From Ridgeia piscesae (Eukaryota > Annelida > Polychaeta > Sabellida > Siboglinidae), in contig JAODUO010000135.1 in NCBI GenBank assembly GCA_025642075.2, positions 256,001 through 320,000 on the forward strand: a stretch of 64,000 nucleotides of DNA, given 5' to 3'. This document shows positions 23,840 to 34,045 of the stretch, piece by piece; the stretch's first letter is position 1; every line of letters begins with the position of its first letter. Made by a program: the position numbers and the translations under genes. The notes below the pieces were generated by a model that had not been told where the DNA came from, made no database searches, and saw nothing but the letters and a program-made list of their open reading frames with translations.

Positions 23840-24700
23840 ATGGAGGTTCATAGATATAGTAGATTGTGAATTTATGAAAGCTTTTGACACCTGAGACACA
23901 GATCTACTAGCACAAGAAAGATGAAGGGTAAATAACACATTTTCAAACTGGCAGGAGGTGATCAGTGGAACACCATAAGGATCCGTGATTGGCCCTCTTC
24001 TTTTTGTTATTTTCATAAATGATTTAGTGGGTGTTATGGGTAGCAATCAGAAAATAATTAACTAAAACAGACAGAGTAAAGGATATTTGAGTAACTTTTG
24101 ACTCATCACTCAACTTCGAGGCACATACATCAGAGAAAAAAATAATAAAGCCAATTCTATTATGGGGATAATTTTACGCACTTTTTAATATCTACATGAA
24201 AAAAAATTCTAACATTTTTAAGTCTCTTGTCTGACTGAATATGCAAACCAGGTATGGAGTCCTTATTAAATGTTAATGAAACATAATTACAGCTCTTGAA
24301 AATGTTCAGCATCGGGTGGCTAATCCTGGCTACAAAGACCTAGATTATAAAGAACGTCTACAAAGACTAAAATAACCTACTCTTTCAAAAGTGTCACCTT
24401 AGGGGAGATACAATTGTGATCTATAAAATACTAATAGGAAAATATGAATATGGTGTTGCACCAATTTTTTACATTGAAAGAAAACAATTCAAAACAAGCA
24501 CCACTTAAAATGTTTAAGGAAAAATACCGATTAACCATTAGAAAAAATCATTTAAACACCAAAGCGCTGATATATGGTACAGTCTCCCTCAGTCTGGGGT
24601 GGACACTCCATCAGTCCAGTTAATAAAATTATCAACAGAAACTGATCTACATTTTCAAAAAGTTCAACAGTTAGCCACAGCCAACTGAATGGTATCACAA
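23840..24700 (+). pseudogene. Degenerate CR1-like non-LTR reverse transcriptase
   Basis: Broken plus-strand translation shows 'EFMKAFDT' (palm motif A, about 23870), 'VISGTP.GSVIGPLLFVIF' then 'INDLVGVM' (about 23955-24035), a 'TFDSSLNFEAH' block (about 24096-24127), 'NKANSI'-like and 'KSLV' segments, 'TALENVQHRVA' (about 24288), 'YKDLDYKERLQRLK' (about 24333), and C-terminal 'KMFKEKYRL.IRKNH' and 'W.SLPQSGVDTPSV' blocks. The FADD region is deleted. It belongs to the same family as the fragment at 48.5 kb, with which it shares the FDSSLNFEAH segment. Confidence 0.88.
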
Positions 24701-26574
24701 AATATGGCTTAATTTCACACGGGAGAGAAGCTGAAGGCAATAAAGGAGGCTGAGTACACACAAAGAAACTGGCTATTTGTAGAGCCCGGCTCTGGGAATG
24801 CGAAACGCATTCAAATTTGAGCCTGCAACCAACCAATAGGATTACACATCTTTCAGTGCAGGGTCAATGCTGACAAAACCAGCTAAGATGAACCCCCCAT
24901 CATTTACACTGCAATCCGTAGTCGATCATAATTCTGATGTTGTGGAGGATTGGTGATGGCACAATGTTATAACTGCAGTGTACACATGAACACAAGAGAT
25001 GTTTTGCAGGTGTTTATTATTTAGTGCAGTGTAGATAATCGCCTCAGTCATGTTTTCAATTACAAGAGATTGAGGTCTGAAATCCATGGCTCATTTATGT
25101 TCGACGCTATCAACTGCACTGCAAAAATTGATCACTGTATTTTAAATAAATTGTGAATTATTGAAGGAACACCTACACATTATCCCAGAGGCCAGTTGTT
25201 GGGTACTTTTGCAGTTTAAGCCTGCACCTAAACATTCCTGTTTTAGATGAATGAATCGCCAGGATGGGTGACTTCCTGCTAAGACGAACTTTAATGTCGG
25301 TCTTGGGAAGAGTTTGAAAGCACCCTACCTACCTACTAGCAAGAAAAGACGGTTCAGTATACAAAAACAAGCTCGTGACTATAGGCAACTTTTGTATGCT
25401 GAATGTCTGCACTAAGCCTACATCATCACATTCGGCTATAAATACTTCGGCAAACCACAAATTTCTGGACATGGTGTCCAACCACACCAGAAGCATAGTG
25501 TGCCCTATTCAGCTTTCTTCTGCCAATATTTCCATAGAAACAACATTTCAGCCAAATCTGAGGGGGTAGGATTAAAACCACTGGGTGATTTGACAAAGAA
25601 TGAGCCAATTATAGATATTATGATCATCTTTTGAACCTTTCCCTGTTCTGTACATGTGGTGTCACTTACCCCTTCATAAGTCAACAGTGAATAGAGCTCA
25701 TTTAAATAAGTTGTCTATGTATGTGTGATGGACACTCCAAGAATTTAATGTTTTGCATTACAGTGTTACATGTATTGATGCCTAGGCAAGTAAGTTGTGT
25801 GTTACTGTATAACAGCTATGTATCATACGATTTTTGTTTTAATATGTTTATGTTGAGATTTCATGTAATATTTTGTCAGAATATATGTTGTGAAAGGACT
25901 TTATTGTTTAGTTGTTAGACAAGTATGATATGTACTAACAATTTAATAAGTTGCATAGGTAGACACTGGAATGTCAAAGAATGTCTTTACATCTACAAAG
26001 TCTATTCGCAAGGAAGTATAAATCTGCAGAAATAGCACAGATACCTTAATTTCTCTAGAGAAACGCCATGTAGCGAATAACCCATCACCCGGGTCAAGTT
26101 TGCAAGAAGCCACGTGAAACGCAAAGTCAGTTGGCTTTGTAAGCTCTGTGAATAAGTGGTGGAATCTAATTCACAGAGCCGGCTGGGCTCTGTGAATACG
26201 AAAAGAAATTAAATTTGCAGAGCCTGGCTTTGCGAATAGCCTTGTCCAAACGCAAATCCCAGATTGACAACTCAGGCTATTGTCAGCAATTGCAACTGTA
26301 GAATAAAACAGGTAGCATTGCTGAGATAATGCTAGCAAGACAACAAGTAAAACATAAGTAGATAGATCATAGATTCATTGTATTCCCCTTCAGCAGAGCC
26401 ACTGCCCAACCAGAATGTGTGCTTTGCAAACATATGAAACCATCCACGTGGATGACTTGTGGTTAAGATAATTACCCCGGTAGTCAACAAAAAGTCTCAT
26501 ATAATCAGAGAAATATTGCCTCGTGCAACTGAGATTATCAGTGAAATGTATGGAGAGGAAAAAGCCAATGCGCG
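24701..26574. other. Intronic DNA, no gene recognised
   Basis: Contains a small hairpin at 26144-26184 (GCTCTGTGAAT and its reverse complement) and related 'CAGAGCC[CG]GGCTCTG'-type motifs near 24780 and 26180-26230. No coding sequence recognised. Confidence 0.4.
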
Positions 26575-27416
26575 GGCAAAAATAACAATATCAAATCACA
26601 TTGCTGATATCAAATCACACAGCCATATTAAAGACTGAGATTGACCAGACGTGTGTTAGAAGAAAAATTCTATTTTTTTCTACCTGTATTTCAAACAACA
26701 CACATACAATACATCCTTGTTAAACAACTCATAACAATACAAATTTGAATATCACAGCAAACATGGTAATAGTGTATTATAATTGGTAATGTTAATACAA
26801 CATAGGGTCAGGAGACTCCTCTAAGACCGTGCTAGTCGCTATCAAGGAGCCACCTTTTAGGAGTTCCACTATAAATTGGCTTTTTGTCCGACTGATTGCA
26901 TGCTGTATCAAAATAGAGTGTTGTGCTGACAAGTGACTCTTCACTGCTATGAATTTCTTAATTTTGTCCGACTGATTGCATGCTGTATCAAAATAGAGTG
27001 TTGTGCTGACAAGTGACTCTTCACTGCTGTGAATTTCTTCACAGCAGTGAAGAGTCACTTGTCAGCACAACACTCTATTTTGATACAGCATGCAATCAGT
27101 CGGACAAAAAGCCAATTTATAGTGGAACTCCTAAAAGGTGGCTCCTTGATAGCGACTAGCACGGTCTTAGAGGAGTCTCCTGACCCTATGTTGTATTAAC
27201 ATTACCAATTATAATACACTATTACCATGTTTGCTGTGATATTCAAATTTTTATTGTTATGAGTTGTTTAACAAGGATGTATTGTATGTGTGTTGTTTGA
27301 AATACAGGTAGAAAAAAAAAGATTTTTTCTTCTAACACACGTCTGGTCAATCTCAGTCTTTAATATGGCTGTGTGATTTGATATCAGCAATGTGATTTGA
27401 TATTGTTATTTTTGCC
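26575..27416. mobile_element. 842-bp near-perfect palindrome (fold-back element or MITE-like)
   Basis: The right half (27041-27416) is the reverse complement of the left half, with very few mismatches. Outer arms pair at a constant coordinate sum of 53991 from 26575/27416 inward. The left arm contains one extra 80-bp direct duplication (GTCCGACTG at 26886 and again at 26966), so the inner arms pair at sum 54071 around a short loop at 27031-27040. The outermost bases are GGC/GCC. I see no target-site duplication and no transposase. It could be a fold-back element, a head-to-head dimer of one MITE, or an inversion-duplication. An 88-codon frame inside resembles nothing known. Confidence 0.93.
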
Positions 27417-27534
27417 ACTTCTACAACCAAAGCATGTGAATATTTGTATTTCTGATATTCTTCTGCATCGACGAATGTGAGAATGGATACCAGTGAACAA
27501 TACACTGCCAAGAGAACTGTCATAGTACCGGAAT

Positions 27535-28393
27535 CAGGGTTGAAAAAATCATGATTTATTTAAAAAAATCTAATAAATCGGATTTATTTGATTTAAATCA
27601 GATTTTTTATTTTTTATTTTAAATAAACTTGGAGCTTCTGAATTGAAAACTTGCTTCCTACTAAACATAAGATTTGGAAACTTCACTGCATTCTGAAATG
27701 AAATACCTCGAACATACACTTGGCTTTACACCTGGTCATTCCTGGCACCACACTGACCACAGTCTTCTCAAAATACAACCAGTCTTTTTTCCTTCAGACA
27801 TTGTGAATAGAATAGTGGTAGAACACTACACTACAGCAGTGATCCAACAGACAGTTATTGCTGAATGCTGACCTGCAGCTTTGATTAGGTTCTGCCTCTG
27901 GCCTGTGTCTATTGCAATTCCTGATGATCTCAGTCTGAGACCCAGGTTGCCTTATCTGCTTATTTTGCATAATCCATGGCACTGTTGTGGGCTACAATTG
28001 CCTACTGACTCTGGTAGCCTTTGTTAGTCAATACCCCTCCCACACCCTCCAGCTGGGGAGACATTTCAACTGGGGAGCACTCCTACTCCCCATCAGCTTA
28101 AATCTGCTGATATTGTATAACAGTTGTCTATAGAGCCCTTATTATGATGCCAGGCTTCCTTTCCTGTTCATTCAAATTAATCTCCCTTGACCAATAATTG
28201 TTATGGGTGTGGGTGTTATATACTTAGACCTATAGATGCATGAGGCAAACAAAGCATTCTACCTAGCCAAGCAGATTCATATAAATCCAAAAAAAAGATT
28301 TAAAAAAATTATTTATTTGATTTTTTTGGAGTGATTTAAATCAATGATTTAAATCAATGATTTAAATCAAATGATTTAAATCAAACAACCCTG
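27535..28393. mobile_element. Non-autonomous hAT-type element with 8-bp target duplication
   Basis: The left end CAGGGTTG (27535) is the inverted match of the right end CAACCCTG (to 28393), and both termini continue into ATTTAAATC-rich sub-terminal repeats (GATTTAAATCA repeated three to four times at the right end). Flanks are ACCGGAAT (27527-27534) and ACCGGACT (28394-28401), 7 of 8 identical, the target-duplication length of hAT elements. The 859-bp element has no transposase frame. Confidence 0.85.
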
Positions 28394-28630
28394 ACCGGAC
28401 TAAACCATGTTAGAATGGGAAGCAGAAGTTGCCTAATGGGCAAAACTGAACAAAACCAGATAAAAAACCAAACAGCAGATACAAAATATGATAAAAACGG
28501 ATCATAAATTACACAACAAATCAACCAGATTAAATGACACACCACTTGCAAGCCCAGACCACACAACCAAACTTGTACGTAGTACTATTCTAAGACATGG
28601 TAAGGAAACGTTAGCGTCAAGATGAGAAAC

Positions 28631-28631
28631 A

Positions 28632-28683
<52 letters not shown>
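28631..28683. repeat. (TA)n microsatellite
   Basis: About 26 TA units. Confidence 0.95.
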
Positions 28684-28686
<3 letters not shown>

Positions 28687-30040
28687 GCCACATTCATGAC
28701 TTCAACAAACGTCCTTAAATTCTCCATGTGCAATTTTGGCCATGCCATATTACACATGTTGGAGGTACACATGCAGACATGACCTGTTCCTCTCCCTCCA
28801 ACAACACTGTGTTTTGCTACTTACTATACTGTTTCAAGCAAAGACAAAATGTGGCTGTAATATTGACGGGTTAACATTATGATCCCAGAATTGTATTTTG
28901 TCATGTAATTGTGAATGTGCATGCCATGCTGGAATGGCAAATTGTATGGGATTATACTTTATTAATTCTCCAGCAAAAATAAATTGTTTTGGGGAAACAA
29001 GTAGCAGTGAACAAATGGTCCTAGTCGCTGAAAAGCTGTCACTAAAACATAAAAAAGTAAGTTGTAAAACTGTGTTGTAAAGTTATTTGCTGCTAGATTT
29101 GGCAAATGTTCAGTAAAAGTGCAATTTTTGTATCTTACATGAATTTTTTGTATTACTGGGTACACTACTTCTTACTATGGATTGACAACACCTCAGAAGC
29201 AACTCATGCACTGAAATTGGGTTGAGTTTCTTCTCAACAGTTATGAACTTAGCTTACAAAATTGACTAATGTCTACATGAGCTGCCGTGTTTGTTTCTAT
29301 GGGTACGGTGTTGAGCAAGCCCTTTTGAGCATACTCAGGATTTAGACCTTTCATGCTCAAGTTTGAGAACGATTACATGGTCAGAAAGCTTTATGACCTC
29401 CATGAATATGAGCATGGTGTGATAGCGAGGTACAAGCATGACATTCTGAGCACTGAAATGCATACGGCTTTATGACTTCAGGCCTAGAAGTCACTAGATA
29501 TTCACCTACACTTCATGGAGCAACAGACTGGAGATGTCCTTGCTTCCAACCAACAGCTGGCAGATGTGAAGGCCCCAGAGTGAAAGTTGTATGTAATGAA
29601 CAAAACAAAACAAAACAAAATAAAATAAGGAAACCGTGTGCTTTGGCCAGTACAAGACATGCAGATGCCCATGTGAACCCAGGTGGAAAGTTGGGGAAAG
29701 AGGAATGGAAGACGAAACTGGCGTCTTTGCTGACTACTTGTGTAGTGAAATAAAAACAAGATGATGCTTCTTGGTAGAGAACAAAAACAGAAAGGACTTG
29801 CTTGAAACTGAAAAGTTAGAACATGACTTAGGTAAATGAAATGAGTGAACTGGTTCAGACAGCTAAATGAGTGTTGTTGCTGTCGTCACCTTATTTATTG
29901 TATACACTATTAACTGTACTGACTTTGAAAAGTGTCTAATAGTTTGGACAGAGAGTCACTCTAGAATCCAGTGGGACACCGACATTCCAAGAAAGTTAGT
30001 CTGTGATCCAGAATACCTACGTGATTCATAATACCTTAGT
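28684..30040. other. Intronic DNA, no gene recognised
   Basis: No clear coding sequence. Parts of 29260-30040 may be the decayed upstream part of the RTE-like fossil that follows, but I cannot align them by eye. A short (AAAAC)n run lies at 29600. Confidence 0.35.
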
Positions 30041-30049
30041 TTTTACGTT

Positions 30050-30785
30050 AAAACTGGGGATCAGGAAATATGCCTGCCATCTTCCTACTCATCCTTGTGA
30101 AGAAATGGATTACGATGACCATCATAGATCCATGGAAAATGTTGTGGCATAAAGCTGACGACATGGCCTCACCTGGACAACTTTGGAGATGACCTGGCAC
30201 TATCACCACTCACACATAAGCAGATGAAGAGCAAAACAACGTTTGGAATCAATTGACAGGACTGGAGATCAACAGATACTAAACCAAGGTCCTGACAATG
30301 TATGGTAGTTGGAATGATAATCTAAGGAGAGCCAGCCCCTGGAGGAGGTGGATCCTCTAAAGTCCTAAGGAGCTTGACACATAGTAAAGAAGCAGATGTT
30401 GCAGCAAGAGAGGCCAAGGCCCCCACACACACACAAATCTGGAATTCCATGAAGAAGAAAAAAACAAGACCTGCTGATTTTTAATTCCAGTGTAAAACAA
30501 GTTTTATTATATTGTTCTGAAACACAGAGAATAATTCTAACTGATGAACATGAAGAATGCGACAAATAAAATGGCAAGATAAAATCAGCAATGAGCTGTG
30601 AGAAAGGACTACCTGGGGTAGGCAAAACCCTGTCAGTGAGCAGATTGTGAGGAGAAAGTGGGGTTAGACTGTACACTCATTGAGAAAGCCAACAACAAAC
30701 TTCACAAGACAGCCTCTGACTTGAAATCCAGTAGGAAAAGATGGCAGAAGGCCAAAAACACCTGTCACCTGGAAGTGACAGCCCT
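30050..30785 (+). pseudogene. Degenerate RTE-like non-LTR element, RT palm to C-terminus
   Basis: Broken plus-strand translation contains 'DNFGDDLALSPLTHKQMKSK' (about 30175-30235, remnant of DNLDFADDLALLSHTHKQMQ), then 'NLEFHEEE'/'IWNS'-like and 'SSVKQVLLY'-like blocks, 'RKPTTNFTRQPLT' (about 30680) and a 'GRRPKTPVTW' remnant (about 30745) of the C-terminal KRGRPK.TW motif. This is the usual end of RTE-type ORF2 proteins. Satellite repeats begin directly after it. Confidence 0.8.
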
Positions 30786-31440
30786 GAAGACCATGTTACA
30801 TGAAACTGAAAGAAACTGAAAAAAAGATAGATCCAAAACAATAGTTCCACATGGGTGTGCCCTGTTGGCGGTGGGCGTTGTGACGTTTATCATAATCTAG
30901 TCCCAGTCCGGTTGTGGATTACAATAGGATGATATATGTGAGAGGTCTGAAGGTCATGTTATAGCAAAGAAATGGAATAAGAGGTAGACCCAAAACAACT
31001 TGGTCATGAACATTGGTTCCACTTGGTATTTCCCTACTGGCGACTGGTGTTGTAGCATGGATCGTAATCTAGCTTGGTCTCCGTGTACCACGAAACACTG
31101 TGTCGATGACGTACATGACAGATCTGAAGGCTAAGTTATATGAAAGAAACAGAAAGAGGTTAACCCAAAACACCTTTTCGTCTTGAACAGTGGTTCCACA
31201 TGGATGTTCACTACTGGCGGTGGGTGTTGTTGCATGTATCATAACCTAGTCTGTTCTCAGTACCACAACCCACTGTGTCAATAATGTATGTGACAGCTCT
31301 GAAGGTCATGTTCTAGGAAAGACATGGAAAATGGGATAGAACTAAAACAACTTGGTCATGAACAATGGTTCAACGTGGATGTTCCCTATTGGCGGTGGGT
31401 GTTGGTACGTATTTCATAAGATTTATAACCTTTTCTGGTT
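30786..31440. repeat. Diverged 176-180-bp satellite units
   Basis: Four to five diverged copies of a unit with 'GGTTCCACATGG.TGTTCCC', 'TACTGGCGGTGGGTGTTGT', 'TACCACAAAACACTGTGTC', 'GATCTGAAGGTCATGTTAT' and 'AAAACAACTTGGTCATGAAC'. Equivalent points at 31184 and 31360 are 176 bp apart. The first copy abuts the RTE-like C-terminus. Confidence 0.85.
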
Positions 31441-31735
31441 TCAGTGTACGACAAAACACTGCATTGATTTGATGATGTACATGGCAGCTTGGAAGGTCTA
31501 GTCCCAATCTGGTTTCAGTGTACGACAAAACACTGCATTGATTTGATGATGTACATGGCAGCTTGGAAGGTCTAGTCCCAATCTGGTTTCAGTGTACGAC
31601 AAAACACTGCATTGATTTGATGATGTACATGGCAGCTTGGAAGGTCTAGTCCCAATCTGGTTTCAGTGTACGACAAAACACTGCATTGATTTGATGATGT
31701 ACATGGCAGCTTGGAAGGTCTAGTCCCAATCTGGT
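31441..31735. repeat. 74-bp subunit tandem array
   Basis: The segment from GTCCCAATCTGGTTTCAG to CAGCTTGGAAGGTCTA repeats with starts at 31501, 31575, 31649 and 31723, exactly 74 bp apart and almost identical. It is an internal piece of the longer satellite unit amplified on its own. Confidence 0.93.
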
Positions 31736-33250
31736 TGCAGTGTATGACAAAACACTGTCTCGATGATATATGTGACAGCCCTGAAGGCCAAGTTACATGA
31801 AAGAAATAGAAAAAGAGGTACACTCAAATGAATTTGGTCATGAACAATGGTCCCACATGGTAGTAGTTCCCTACTGGCGATTGGTGTTGTAGCATGGATC
31901 GTAATGTAGTCTGGTCTCAGTGTACCACGAAACACTGTGACGATGATGTACATGAGAGATCTGAAGGCCAAGTTATATGAAAGAAACAGAAAAAGAGGCC
32001 GACCCAAAACAACTTGGTCATGAACAGTGGTTCCACATGTTTGTTCCCTACTGGCGGTGGGTGTTGTCCCATGTGTCAATGATGTACATGAGAGATCTGA
32101 AGGTCATGTTATATGAAAGAAACGGAAAAAGAGGTCGACCCAAAACAACTTGGTCATGAACAGTGGTTCCACATGTTTGTTCCCTACTGGCGGTGGGTGT
32201 TGTCCCATGTGTCAATGATGTACATGAGAGATCTGAAGGTCATGTTATATGAAAGAAACGGAAAAAGAGGTCGACCCAAAACAACTTGGTCATGAACAGT
32301 GGTTCCACATGTTTGTTCCCTACAGGCGGTGGGTGTTGTCCCATGTGTCAATGATGTACATGAGAGATCTGAAGGTCATGTTATATGAAAGAAACGGAAA
32401 AAGAGGTCGACCCAAAACAACTTGGTCATGAACAGTGGTTCCACATGTTTGTTCCCTACTGCCAGTGGGTGTTGTCCCGTGTGTCAATGATGTACATGAG
32501 AGATCTGAAGGTCATGTTATATGAAAGAAACGGAAAAAGAGGTCGACCCAAAACAACTTGGTCATTAACAGTGGTTCCACATGTTTGTTCCCTACTGGCG
32601 GTGGGTGTTGTCCCGTGTGTCAATGATGTACATGAGAGATCTGAAGGTCATGTTATATGAAAGAAACGGAAAAAGAGGTCGACCCAAAACAACTTGGTCA
32701 TGAACAGTGGTTCCACATGTTTGTTCCCTACTGGCGGTGGGTGTTGTCCCATGTGTCAATGATGTACATGAGAGATCTGAAGGTCATGTTATATGAAAGA
32801 AACGGAAAAAGAGGTCGACCCAAAACAACTTGGTCATGAACAGTGGTTCCACATGTTTGTTCCCTACTGGCGGTGGGTGTTGTCCCGTGTGTCAATGATG
32901 TACATGAGAGATCTGAAGGTCATGTTATATGAAAGAAACGGAAAAAGAGGTCGAACCAAAACAACTTGGTCATGAACAGTGGTTCCACATGTTTGTTCCC
33001 TACTGGCGGTGGGTGTTGTCCCATGTGTCAATGATGTACATGAGAGATCTGAAGGTCATGTTATATGAAAGAAACGGAAAAAGAGGTCGACCCAAAACAA
33101 CTTGGTCATGAACAGTGGTTCCACATGTTTGTTCCCTACTGGCGGTGGGTGTTGTCCCATGTGTCAATGATGTACATGAGAGATCTGAAGGTCATGTTAT
33201 ATGAAAGAAACGGAAAAAGAGGTCGACCAAAAACATCTTGGTTATGAACA
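31736..33250. repeat. 136-bp satellite array, highly homogeneous
   Basis: After one longer unit, eight to nine nearly identical 136-bp units run from about 31960 to 33250. Each lacks the roughly 40-bp 'CATAATCTAGTC...CCACAAAACACTG' segment of the 176-bp form. Because 136 is not a multiple of 3, each unit carries a 60-codon frame that stops inside the next one. One frame reads 'ERNGKRGRPKTTW', the C-terminal motif of RTE-type ORF2. I regard the open frames as relics rather than genes. Confidence 0.96.
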
Positions 33251-34045
33251 GTGGTTCCACATGCATGTTCCCTACTGCCAGTGGGTGTTGTTGCGTGTAT
33301 CATAACCTTGTCTGTCCTCAATACCACAACCCACTGTGTCAATGGTGTATGTGACAGCTCTGACGGTCATGTTCTAGGAAAGAAATGGAAAAAGGGATAG
33401 AACTAAAACAACTTCCCTATTTTCCCTATTGGCTGTGGGTGTTGTTACGTATTTCATAAGATTCATAACCTTGTCTGGTTTCAGTGTACAACAAAACACT
33501 GCATTGATTTGATGATGTACATGGCAGCTTGGAAGGTCAAATGTTATATGAAAGAAATGGAAAAAGACGTCAACCCAAAACAATTTGGTCATGAACAATT
33601 GTTACGCATGTATGTTCCCCACTGAAGGTGCGTGCTATGATGTTTATTATGACCTAATCCCAGTCTAGTTGTGGATTACAACAGGACATGTGCAGATGGT
33701 GTACGTGAGATATCTGAAGGCCAATTTATGTGGAATAAACGGAAAAAGAGCCAACACATGGATGTTCCTTACTGGTGGTCGGGGTGGTGTTTATCATGAC
33801 CAGTCTGGTTGTGGATTACAACAGCACATACGCAGATGATGTACGTGAGAGTTCTGACAGCCATGCTATATTTGACATGGTGTGTACCGGTATGTGTTTA
33901 TCAAAGGAATGTTCCCAACTAGCAGAGAGTGTTTTCCCATGTATCATAACCTACCCTAGACTGGTTGCAACATGGAACAGAACACAAGTCAATGATGCAT
34001 GTAAGAGCTCTGAAGGCCATGTTACATTGACTATGCAATACATTG
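33251..34045. repeat. Diverged flank of the 136/176-bp satellite
   Basis: Longer units reappear (33251-33750) with the 74-bp-type segment at about 33475-33540, then decay to recognisable traces ('ATGCATGTAAGAGCTCTGAAGGCCATGTTA') near 33990. Confidence 0.85.

Noticed and set aside
32000..33250. A series of 60-codon frames beginning MKETEKE, or one large repeat protein
   Set aside because: The 136-bp period shifts frame every unit, so no continuous protein is possible; best read as retroelement-derived satellite.
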